From positions 124,001 through 188,000 of the forward strand of contig NZ_MTQP01000068.1 in assembly GCF_001984175.1 (NCBI RefSeq): DNA of 64,000 nt. Reading direction: 5' to 3'. The notes under the pieces were generated by a model, which was given only the letters and a program-made list of their open reading frames with translations, ran no database searches and had not been told where the DNA came from. This document shows, piece by piece, positions 36,148 through 43,805 of this stretch (its first letter is position 1; each line of letters begins with the position of its first letter). The stretch is from Saccharothrix sp. ALI-22-I (GTDB taxonomy: Bacteria > Actinomycetota > Actinomycetes > Mycobacteriales > Pseudonocardiaceae). A program made the position numbers and the translations under genes.

Positions 36148-37416
36148 ATGACGGGTGGACGATGCGAGGCGTGCGGGGCCGAGCTGAGCAGGCTGGCCAT
36201 CGAGCCCATCTGCCCGACGTGCCACGCCAGCGCACGTCACGCACCGCCCGCCATGCCAGCGCGCCCGCTGACCCCGGCGGTCTGGCTGTGGTCGGCTCCC
36301 GAGGCCGCAACCGCCCTACGGAGTCGTGACCTGGCGACGATCCTGCGCCTGTACCGCCGGTTGAACCAGCTCAGTCAGGAACGGCTGGCCACGCTGCTCG
36401 ACTATGACAAGACCTACGTGTCGATGATCGAGACCGGTCGGCGCACCATCAGCGATGTGGCCACGCGGCGCCACATCGCGCGCGTGCTCGGCCTGCCGAT
36501 GCACGTGCTCGGCGTGACCGACAACGACGATGCCGACTTCGCCGCCATGATCCAGTTCGGCGACTCGACCATCCGCCTGGCCGAGATCGCCCGCCAGGCA
36601 GGGCGGGCCGTCGATGCGGTCAACGAGCTGTGGCCACTCGTCGCCAGGTTGGAGGCGCGCGCCGCCGAAGGCCGCGCCGAACGCGACACCTTGATCCTGC
36701 TCGGCCAAGGCAGAGCGGCGCTGGGCGTGTCCCTGGGGACCGTGCTGCCCGAGGAACGCTTGTCCGCAGCGGCACGGTGGACCGGAAAGGCGCTGGCAGT
36801 GGCCGAGCGGCTGGGCGATTCCACGTTCCTGGCGCACGCACTGCGAATGCACGGCAACGAACTGCGCAAGGCCGATCACATCGGCGCGGCCGTCGCCCGC
36901 CTCGGCCGAGCAGTGGCCACGTCCGACGACCAGGAAGGCCGAGGAACTGCGTTCGCGCTGCTCGCTCGGGCAGCGGGCGAGCAAGGCAACCCCGACCTGT
37001 TCGATCGCGCGATCAGCGGTTACCGCGATCTTCTCGACAGCGGGAATGCACGCGGGATGCTGTTCAACCCGTTCACCTTCCGAGAGATCCAGCTACGCGG
37101 CCTGATCTCGACCGGTCGCGCCGCCGAAGCCGTGCGCGTCATGCAGACCGACCAGCCCAACGCGGTGCCGGTCGCACCGCAGTGGCACATCATCGAACGC
37201 GTGACCGCCGGGCAAGTGCTGCTCGCTGCCCGGCAACGAGACGGCGCAGCGGATGCACTTCGGGCAGCGCTGATAGCCTCCGAGACGCACCGCCTGCCGC
37301 ACCAGATTCAGCGGACCATCCGAGCGGCCGATGACGCCGGACTCGCCGAGATCAGCGCCGATGGCCGTGCCGCTCTCCAACGGCTGAACGATCAGCTCGC
37401 GCCGTCTCGCGGTTAG
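36148..37416 (+). CDS. XRE-family regulator with zinc ribbon and TPR-like domain
   Basis: A 422-residue regulator. The N-terminus has a zinc ribbon (C6-x2-C9-x12-C22-x2-C25). A helix-turn-helix follows (about residues 65-120, LSQERLATLLDYDKTYVSMIETGRR is in this region), then about 290 residues of helical repeats rich in Ala, resembling TPR sensor domains. In RRNPP regulators of Firmicutes such a domain binds a peptide; in actinomycetes the ligand is usually unknown. It is a likely controller of both cargo operons. Confidence 0.85.
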   Translation: MTGGRCEACGAELSRLAIEPICPTCHASARHAPPAMPARPLTPAVWLWSAPEAATALRSRDLATILRLYRRLNQLSQERLATLLDYDKTYVSMIETGRRTISDVATRRHIARVLGLPMHVLGVTDNDDADFAAMIQFGDSTIRLAEIARQAGRAVDAVNELWPLVARLEARAAEGRAERDTLILLGQGRAALGVSLGTVLPEERLSAAARWTGKALAVAERLGDSTFLAHALRMHGNELRKADHIGAAVARLGRAVATSDDQEGRGTAFALLARAAGEQGNPDLFDRAISGYRDLLDSGNARGMLFNPFTFREIQLRGLISTGRAAEAVRVMQTDQPNAVPVAPQWHIIERVTAGQVLLAARQRDGAADALRAALIASETHRLPHQIQRTIRAADDAGLAEISADGRAALQRLNDQLAPSRG

Positions 37417-37453
37417 CCAAAGTCTGGGAGTTCCGTACACACAGCGAGCTGCT

Positions 37454-37789
37454 ATGACGTACCGGTCGAGGAAACGACCGCCAGGGGGTCGCCCCCCACC
37501 GCTGGTCAGAGCTGCTCTCGTGCGCGCGGGAGCGCTGGCGGCGGGCGCGGACATGAAGACGGTTCAAGAGATGCTCGGCCACTCGTCCATCACGATCACC
37601 TCGGACATCTACACGAGCGTGCTGCCCGAGGTCGCCCGAAAGGCTGCCGAGGCAGCCGCCAGCCTCGTCCCTCGCCGGTCCACCGGTACCGATGGGCACA
37701 CTTCGGGCACACAGCAAGCCCAAGTCAGCTCAGTGCTTCACCTGGTGCAAGGCCCTGAAAAGGAAGAAGGACCAGGTCAGAAGCACTGA
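37454..37789 (+). pseudogene. Tyrosine integrase, C-terminal fragment
   Basis: Only the end of a phage-type integrase is left: GADMKTVQEMLGHSSITITSD contains the G-H of the second catalytic box, and DIYTSVLPEVA carries the catalytic Tyr. The N-terminal arm-binding and core domains and the first catalytic Arg are absent; the short upstream part (LVRAALVRAGALAAG) looks like a degraded H-x-x-R region. It lies beside the tRNA-Thr att site as in pSAM2-like elements. It cannot be active by itself. Confidence 0.85.
37694..37712 (+). repeat. Arm-like repeat, right end
   Basis: GGGCACACTTCGGGCACAC, 18 of 19 bases identical to 32556-32574 and in the same orientation, 92 bases inside the right att repeat. 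It overlaps the end of the integrase fragment. Confidence 0.65.
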
Positions 37790-37799
37790 CCTGGTCCTT
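37767..37799 (-). terminator. tRNA-Thr terminator carried by the element
   Basis: A 14-bp stem (AAGGACCAGGTCAG / CTGACCTGGTCCTT) with an AAGCA loop, ten bases from the tRNA 3' end. A competing hairpin is possible: TCAGTGCTTC at 37730-37739 is the exact complement of GAAGCACTGA at 37780-37789. Confidence 0.75.
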
Positions 37800-37803
37800 A
37801 TCT

Positions 37804-37851
37804 CGCTGAGCCGCCTATCGGAATCGAACCGATGACCTGTTCATTACGAGT
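37804..37851 (-). repeat. Second att repeat, inside the intact tRNA-Thr
   Basis: 48 bases identical to 32391-32438, from the anticodon loop through the 3' end of the tRNA and five bases beyond. Confidence 0.92.
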
Positions 37852-37882
37852 GAACCGCTCTGGCCGACTGAGCTAAGGCGGC
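37809..37882 (-). tRNA. tRNA-Thr (anticodon CGT)
   Basis: On the minus strand a full cloverleaf is present: acceptor GCCGCCT/AGGCGGC, D arm GCTC...GAGC, anticodon stem GTTCA/TGAAC with loop CTCGTAA (anticodon CGT, Thr), T arm ATCGG-TTCGATT-CCGAT and discriminator T. The CCA is not encoded. Its 3' half is now supplied by the inserted element. Confidence 0.95.
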
Positions 37883-38006
37883 GAGACGCGACAACTATAG
37901 CTCAAGCTTTTGCGTCACCTGAGCGGGGGCCGGGTCGTTGGGCGAGGAGTGACGATGCTCACGCGGGCGTCGCACGATGACGCCGTCGTCATGGAGGTAG
38001 GACCGC

Positions 38007-39599
38007 ATGCGCCTGATGGCTCTGCCTGCCGCCGCCGTGTTGGTCGTGCTCTGTGCCGGTCCCGCGTTCGCCCAGCCGGCGACCACGCCGGTGCCCGGGC
38101 CGCGTGACCCGAACCAGCCGCCGGTGTCCGCGGGGCCCGCCATCCGGGCGCACGCGGTCGGGGACGCGGGGACCGGGTTGGCGGTCGTCAGGCTGGCGCC
38201 GGACTCCACGCCGACCAACACGATCCTGCCCGGCTTCGGCGAGCGGCTGGGCGAGCAGTCGGCGGCGGAGATCGGGGTCGGGCTGGCGTCCGCGCAGGCG
38301 AACACCGAGGCGTTCCTGTCCTACGAGAGAGCCGTGGCGCAGGCCTCGCCGTTGGGTTTCGCGGTGCGGGGCCGGGCGCCGCAGACACCGGGCACGCTGG
38401 TGCAGACCGCCTCACCGGACAACGCGAACCCCGTCACGGGTGGCCTCATGCCGCCCACCACCCCGCTCGACGCCCTGCTCAAGGTCGGTCTCCTCGACGG
38501 CAGCGTGCACGCCCGCTGGAACGACGAGCTGGGCCCGTGCGTGCAGCCCCTCGCCGACGCCAAGACCTCCGTGGCGACCCTCAGCGTCCTCAACGCCATC
38601 CCGACTCTCCCCAGCTCACTGGACCTGACAGGCCTGCTCACCCAGGTCACGCCGAAGCTCGACGCCGCCGCCAAGCAGTCGCTGATCGACAACGTCAAAC
38701 AGCTCGCCGCCCCGCTCAGCCACCTCGGCGGCCTGCTCTCCGGCACCCCCGGCACCGGCGCGAACGGCTCGCTGCTCAGCCTCCCGGACACCCTCAGCGC
38801 CCACTCCACCGTCGAACTGGTCGACCTCCCCGGCAGCCCGAACAAGGCCGTGCGGTCGACGTCCACGCTCCAGGCCGCGAGCGTCCGGCTCCTGGCCGGC
38901 AGCCCGGCGGAGATCCGCATCGACGTGGTGAGCCAGCCGACCCTGGTCGCGCTGTCCACCGGCGACAAGGCGACGTCCGGCATCACGTACACCGCACCGG
39001 TCCTCCGGGTCACCCAGAGCGGCAAGGACCTGGGCACGCTCGACGCGGCCAACCCGAAGCTGGACGTCCCGATCGGCGTTGCCCCCGGCGAGAAACTCCC
39101 GCGCGTCGGCGCCCAAGGCCTGCCCAAGCTCGACATCGGCGTGTTGCGGCTCCAGATCGCGCAGCTCAACCAGCGGGACACGGTGATCGACGGCCCCCTC
39201 CAGCAGGGCGGCCCGATCATCAAGGGGTACATGCTCGGGGCGACCGCGCGCTTGCTCGACCTCCAACTGCTGCCGACCGACGCCCTCGGTCTGCCGAACC
39301 TGCCGTCGGCGCTGGCGCAGGTGTCCCTGGGTGAGCAGATCGTGCGCGCGGCCGCCCCGAACGGCGGTGTGGTCTGCGCTCCGGCGCAGGCCCCGCCAGG
39401 AGGCGGCGGACAGGCGGCCCCGCCGAAGAAGGACCAGCCGCTGGCCTACACGAACGCGGCGTACAAGACGGTCCCGATCTTCTGGACCGGGACCGCCCTG
39501 CTGCTGATCGGCGTGATCATCGTCGCCGCCCTGCCGACCCGCCGCCGTCCGGCGCCGAAGGTCACAAGCCGATCGCCCGAGCCACCGCCTGCGGTTTGA
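38007..39599 (+). CDS. Secreted, membrane-anchored protein of unknown function
   Basis: A 530-residue exported protein. The signal peptide (MRLMALPAAAVLVVLCAGP, cleavage near AFA-Q) is clear, and one membrane helix near the C-terminus (FWTGTALLLIGVIIVAALP, about residues 492-510) is followed by a short basic tail. The extracellular part (about 450 residues) is Leu/Ser/Thr/Ala-rich with beta-like strands and few Cys residues. No known motif is recognised. ATG 38007 follows a GGAGG. Confidence 0.75.
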   Translation: MRLMALPAAAVLVVLCAGPAFAQPATTPVPGPRDPNQPPVSAGPAIRAHAVGDAGTGLAVVRLAPDSTPTNTILPGFGERLGEQSAAEIGVGLASAQANTEAFLSYERAVAQASPLGFAVRGRAPQTPGTLVQTASPDNANPVTGGLMPPTTPLDALLKVGLLDGSVHARWNDELGPCVQPLADAKTSVATLSVLNAIPTLPSSLDLTGLLTQVTPKLDAAAKQSLIDNVKQLAAPLSHLGGLLSGTPGTGANGSLLSLPDTLSAHSTVELVDLPGSPNKAVRSTSTLQAASVRLLAGSPAEIRIDVVSQPTLVALSTGDKATSGITYTAPVLRVTQSGKDLGTLDAANPKLDVPIGVAPGEKLPRVGAQGLPKLDIGVLRLQIAQLNQRDTVIDGPLQQGGPIIKGYMLGATARLLDLQLLPTDALGLPNLPSALAQVSLGEQIVRAAAPNGGVVCAPAQAPPGGGGQAAPPKKDQPLAYTNAAYKTVPIFWTGTALLLIGVIIVAALPTRRRPAPKVTSRSPEPPPAV

Positions 39600-40002
39600 G
39601 CACGCGCAACAGCGCCTCCACGAAGTAGTAATCCCCGTACGGCAACGGCACCTCGACACCGATCTCGGCGGGACGGTCGCGCGTGCCGCGTGCCGGCACG
39701 GCCTCATGCCGGGTGGACGCCGAGGTCAGGCACGTGCGGCACAGGGCGTCGAGGATCAGTAGCGCGCGATCGCGGTAACGCGCCACGCCGGTCACGCGTG
39801 ACAGGTCCAGCAGCGCACAAGCCGGGATCGCGCACGCGGAGGCGTCCTTGACGTCGTTCGGGGCCAACGGCGACCGGTAGTCCCACACCGGCACGTGGTC
39901 GGGCGTCAACGCGACCAGCGCGAGTCCGCCATCCGCCGCGCGGCGTCCAGGAACTCCGGATCACCGGTCCGCCGGTACATCGTGGTGGCCGGGACTGCGG
40001 CC
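39562..40002 (-). pseudogene. Decayed GH88/GH105-like glycoside hydrolase, 3' remnant
   Basis: In one frame the region directly after holB reads ATTMYRRTGDPEFLDAARRM and stops; in the next frame it continues ALVALTPDHVPVWDYRSPLA, then DVKDASACAIPACALLDLSR, to LKPQAVARAIGL. These are the C-terminal segments of an unsaturated-glucuronyl hydrolase-like enzyme. A frameshift and the missing 5' two-thirds show that it is broken. Its last 38 bases overlap the end of the convergent gene. Confidence 0.7.
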
Positions 40003-41205
40003 TCAGCCCCGCTGGAGGGTGGTCAGCATGGCCTCGACGGCGATGCGCGGCTTCACGTTCCGTTCCAGCGCGGTCCGGCAGTTCAGCACGGCCTCCAGTC
40101 GGCGCAACGTCGACTCCGGCGTCCATGACGACGCGGCCGCACGGGCGTCCTCGGCCCGGTCCGGGTGGTTCAGCACGGCCGGCGCACCGGACGCCGTCAC
40201 CAGCACGTCCCGGTAGAACGCGGCCAAGTCCACCAACGCCTGGTCCAACGAGTCGCGCTGGGTCCGGGTCGTCCGCGACTTCTGCCGCTTCTCCAGGTCC
40301 TTCAACGCGCCCTTCGCGCCGCGGGTCACGGCAGCCGTCCCCTTGCCGGTGCCACCACCACCCATCGCGGTCTCCAGAGCCTCACGTTCGGCCAGGTCAC
40401 GACCCTCGTTGGCGGTCAACGCATCACCCTCGGCCGCCGACACGAGCTGGTCGGCACAGGTGAAGATGTCCGCCGGACGCCGCAACGCGAGAGGAATCCG
40501 CAACACCGCCTCGCGCCGTGCGCGCACCTGCTCGTCCGTGGCCAACCGCCGCGCCCGCCCCACGTGCCCGCCGCACACCGAAGCCGCCCACGACGCCACC
40601 TCCGGCGCCACGCCGTCGTACTCCAACGCCGACGCGATGGCCGCGACCCGAGGCGTCGCCAGCGACACGATCCGGCACCGCGACCGGATGGTCACCGAGA
40701 CGTCGTCCGGGTGGTCCGACGGCGCGCAGAGCAGGAACACCGTCCGCTCCGGCGGCTCTTCCACGGCCTTGAGCAGCGCGTTCGCCGCGCCCTCGGTGAG
40801 CCGGTCGGCGTCGGTGATGATCACCACCTGCCACCGCCCGGACGTCGGCCGCCGAGCGGACACCTGCACCAGCGCCCGCATCTCGCCGACGGAGATCGAC
40901 AGCCCTTCGGGGGAGACCACCCGCACGTCGGCGTGCGTGCCGGCCAACGCCGTGTGGCAGCCGGCGCACGAGCCGCACCCCGGCCGGTCGTCCACGGCGA
41001 TGCACTCCAGTGCGGCGGCGAACGCCCGTGCCGCTCCCGAACGCCCAGAACCGGGCGGTCCGGTGAACAGCCAGGCGTGGGTCATCGCTCCCGGAGCCGG
41101 CGACCCGCCCGCCACGATCGACGCGGCGGCCTCGGCCGCCGCCGACAACACCGCGACCGCCTCGGGCTGGCCGACGACGTCGCCCCACACACCACGGTTC
41201 ACCAC
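40003..41205 (-). CDS. holB: DNA polymerase III delta-prime subunit
   Basis: Clamp-loader subunit, about 400 residues. The start is a GTG pair at 41200-41205 (VVNRGVWGDVVGQPEAV). The P-loop is GPPGSGRSGAA, where the Lys is replaced as in other delta-prime subunits that do not hydrolyse ATP. The zinc module is visible as CIAVDDRPGCGSCAGCH, and the arginine-finger loop as TIRSRCRIVSL. It follows the MFS/kinase gene by 17 bases. In mycobacteria Rv3644c has the same position near topA. Confidence 0.92.
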   Translation of the reverse strand: MVNRGVWGDVVGQPEAVAVLSAAAEAAASIVAGGSPAPGAMTHAWLFTGPPGSGRSGAARAFAAALECIAVDDRPGCGSCAGCHTALAGTHADVRVVSPEGLSISVGEMRALVQVSARRPTSGRWQVVIITDADRLTEGAANALLKAVEEPPERTVFLLCAPSDHPDDVSVTIRSRCRIVSLATPRVAAIASALEYDGVAPEVASWAASVCGGHVGRARRLATDEQVRARREAVLRIPLALRRPADIFTCADQLVSAAEGDALTANEGRDLAEREALETAMGGGGTGKGTAAVTRGAKGALKDLEKRQKSRTTRTQRDSLDQALVDLAAFYRDVLVTASGAPAVLNHPDRAEDARAAASSWTPESTLRRLEAVLNCRTALERNVKPRIAVEAMLTTLQRG

Positions 41206-41222
41206 GCGACCGTACCGATCCG

Positions 41223-43259
41223 TCAGGACGCCCCGGCCACGGGCTTGCTCCGCGCCACCGACATCGTGGTCCGCCGCGCCAGCAGCGGCACCACCGCGAC
41301 CCGCACCCGTTCGGCGACCTCGTCCTCGGTGCCGTCGGCGTCGACCACGACGTACCGCTCGGGGTCGGCCGACGCCATGTCGGTCAGCAGCTTCTGCACC
41401 CGCCAGTGGTGCTCGACGGTGTCCAGCGTGCCGCCGGACTCCCGCACCTGCGACGGCGTCCGGTCCAGCAGCACGGTCATGTCCGGCCGCAGCCGTCCGG
41501 TGGCCCAGTCGACCAGGCCCTCCACCTCGCGCGGCTCCACGCTGCCCGCCGCGCTGAAGTGCGCCAACGGGCTGTCGACGTACCGCTCCATCACGACCAG
41601 GGCGCCGTTGTCCAACGCCGGCCGCACCTCGCGCTCGACCACGTCCGCCCGCACCGCCGCGGCCACCAGCGCGTGCGCCCGCACCCCGGCCAGGTCGGCG
41701 GTGGACAGCAGATTGCGCAACCGCTGCTCGTCCAGATCCGGGTCGGACGCCAGCACGACCTCGCGCCCGGTCTCGCGCAGCGCCTCGGCCAGCCGCCGGG
41801 CCTGCACGGACGTGTCCAGCCGGTTGTCGCCCTCGACCGCGATCAGCAGGCCCGCGGTGCGCCGCGCCCGACCGCGCAACACCGCCAGCAGGTCGGACAG
41901 GATCGGCTCGGACCGCCGGTTGTCCATCTGCCGGTAGGCGATCAACCCGAGCAGCGCGGCGATCACGCCCGCGCCGAACAGCACTGGACGGGTGCCGTCC
42001 ACCTGCATCGGGTGGTTGAAGATCGTCACCGTGCGCTTCTGCACCAGCGACACCAGCAGCGGCGCGGCGGCCGACGCGGCGAACAGCACGATCTTCAGCA
42101 ACGACTGGAGCAGCGCCACGGTCCGGCCGCGCATCGCGTCCTCGACCTGCGAACCGACGATGGTCAGGCCGGTCAGGAACGCCATGCCCGCCGTCGCGCC
42201 GACGAACGCCACCGCGACCAGCGCCACCCACAGGTGCGGCGCGAACGCCACCACGAGCAGGCTCAGGCCCGCGACCAGGATCGTCACGCCGAACAGCCGG
42301 TCGTACGGCAGCCGCCGGGCCATCCGCGGCGCGGTCGCCATGCCGACCGCCAGACCGACGAACACGGCCACGAACAGCAGGCCGAACGTCGACTCGCCGC
42401 CGAGCAGCGAGTCCGCGTACAGCGGCGCGGTGCCGATGACCGCGCCGGCCGCCGCGAACGCGCCGATCATGCCGATGACCAGGCCCCGGACCAGCGGCGT
42501 CCGGCCCGCGTACTTCATGCCCTCGCGCAGCATGGCGAAGAAGCCGGGCGCCTTGCCGTTCTCGCGTATGTGCTTGACCGTGGCGATCCGGCCGGACAGC
42601 TCCGGGATGCGCGTCGCCACGATGATCGCCGAGGTCACGTACAGCGCGCCGTTGACCATGACCGCGATGGTGGCGATGCGGAATTCGAGGTCGCTGCTCT
42701 GCAGGCCCAGGTAGCCGGGGATGCCGGAGATGATCGAGTACAGGCCCGCGCCGGAGATCACCGAGATGCCGTAGGTCATCACCAGGCCGAGCTGGTTGGC
42801 CGTCTCCACCTGGTCCGGCCGGCGCAGCAGGTTCGGCACGGCCGAGTCCTTGGCCGGGATCCACAGCATCGCGCAGCAGCCGACCAGGAAGTTCGCGATG
42901 AACAGCCACCACGTGGTGCCGACCAGCGCGATGGAGATGAACAGCCCGCCGCGCAGCAGGTCGCAGACCATCATGATCTTGCGGCGGTCGAACCGGTCGG
43001 CCAGCACGCCGCCGAGCGGGGCGAACAGGATGCCGGGCAGGAGCTGGGTCAGCACGACCAGGCTGAGCGAGAAGCTCTGCCACTGGTAGCTCTCGGTCAT
43101 CTGCCGGACCAGGCCGGTCAGCGCCAGCAGTGACAGCCAGTCACCAACACTGCACAGGTAGGTGACACCCCAAAGCCTGCGGAACGGCCGGATCGCCAAC
43201 ACGCTGCGAATCCGGTGGTTGGTCGAAGCCGCTGTGCCGCCGTCTTGGATGGTGCTCAC
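41223..43259 (-). CDS. MFS transporter-thymidylate kinase-like fusion
   Basis: A 678-residue fusion. Residues 1-460 form an MFS domain with about 12 membrane helices (motif A-like GGVLADRFDRRK). Residues 470-665 match thymidylate kinase in order: core strand AVEG, VVMERYVDSPLAHF for the D-R-Y region, and LRPDMTVLLDRTPSQVRE. The ATP-binding P-loop, normally E-G-x-D-G-x-G-K-S-T, is EGDNRLDTSVQ here, without Gly-Lys-Ser/Thr, and the E-P-G-G-T/D-R-A-x-H substrate motifs are lost. The kinase is probably inactive; a separate Tmk would be needed. Domain fusion itself occurs in other actinomycetes. Confidence 0.85.
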   Translation of the reverse strand: MSTIQDGGTAASTNHRIRSVLAIRPFRRLWGVTYLCSVGDWLSLLALTGLVRQMTESYQWQSFSLSLVVLTQLLPGILFAPLGGVLADRFDRRKIMMVCDLLRGGLFISIALVGTTWWLFIANFLVGCCAMLWIPAKDSAVPNLLRRPDQVETANQLGLVMTYGISVISGAGLYSIISGIPGYLGLQSSDLEFRIATIAVMVNGALYVTSAIIVATRIPELSGRIATVKHIRENGKAPGFFAMLREGMKYAGRTPLVRGLVIGMIGAFAAAGAVIGTAPLYADSLLGGESTFGLLFVAVFVGLAVGMATAPRMARRLPYDRLFGVTILVAGLSLLVVAFAPHLWVALVAVAFVGATAGMAFLTGLTIVGSQVEDAMRGRTVALLQSLLKIVLFAASAAAPLLVSLVQKRTVTIFNHPMQVDGTRPVLFGAGVIAALLGLIAYRQMDNRRSEPILSDLLAVLRGRARRTAGLLIAVEGDNRLDTSVQARRLAEALRETGREVVLASDPDLDEQRLRNLLSTADLAGVRAHALVAAAVRADVVEREVRPALDNGALVVMERYVDSPLAHFSAAGSVEPREVEGLVDWATGRLRPDMTVLLDRTPSQVRESGGTLDTVEHHWRVQKLLTDMASADPERYVVVDADGTEDEVAERVRVAVVPLLARRTTMSVARSKPVAGAS

Positions 43260-43342
43260 CCCCGCCGATGATGCAGGCCGTAAGGGTAGCCGGACCGATT
43301 CACCCGTATGACCACAGCCGCCATTCGGGTGACCGAAGCGAG

Positions 43343-43789
43343 TTACTTCACCAGGTCGATCACGGCTTCGATGATCTCACGCACCACGTTGAACAGCAGC
43401 CCGCTGAGCGCGGCGAGCACCACGAGGCACCCGATCAGCCCACCCTTGCTCTTCTTCGGCCCCTGCTGGATCGCCGTCTGCTTGGGCTGATGACGGGCCA
43501 ACTCCGCGTGGGGCACGTGCGCCGCCGGCTGCCCGGAGGCCTGCCTGGGCGTCTGTCTGGAGTGCTGCACGGGCCGCAGCGCCTGACCGCGGGCCGAACG
43601 GCGGGGCGGGACGTACGCCGGTCCCGGCTGCGGCGGGGGCAGTGGAGCCGGCACCACGATCGGCGGCACGGCGTCGGCCTCGTAGCGCTCGCCGGTCACC
43701 AGCCCCGCGAGCGCGTCCGGGAAGACGTGCGGGGGCGGTGGAGCCTGCGTTCCGTCCTTGCCGAAAGGACCAGCGCCGAAATCGTCCAC
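43343..43789 (-). CDS. Small Pro-rich membrane-anchored protein
   Basis: A 148-residue protein: a Pro-rich disordered N-terminal part of about 110 residues, then a C-terminal membrane helix (GLIGCLVVLAALSGLLFNVV) and a short tail. GTG at 43787-43789 has GGAGG eight bases upstream and starts 16 bases after the topA stop, so it is in the topA transcript. Nothing in it identifies a function. Confidence 0.65.
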   Translation of the reverse strand: MDDFGAGPFGKDGTQAPPPPHVFPDALAGLVTGERYEADAVPPIVVPAPLPPPQPGPAYVPPRRSARGQALRPVQHSRQTPRQASGQPAAHVPHAELARHQPKQTAIQQGPKKSKGGLIGCLVVLAALSGLLFNVVREIIEAVIDLVK

Positions 43790-43805
43790 CGCCCCGCCTC
43801 CACTG

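Larger units (their letters stand above)
32391..37851 (+). mobile_element. 5.4-kb element integrated in tRNA-Thr(CGT), integrase decayed
   Basis: Bounded by a 48-bp direct repeat that is the 3' part of tRNA-Thr. Inside the ends are near-identical 19-bp GGGCACAC-type repeats (32556 and 37694) that look like recombinase arm sites. A C-terminal fragment of a tyrosine integrase lies at the right end next to the tRNA, as in actinomycete integrative elements. No replication, transfer or excisionase genes are seen, so it is probably fixed. Cargo genes look less GC-rich than the flanks by eye. The cargo is described gene by gene below. Confidence 0.88.
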
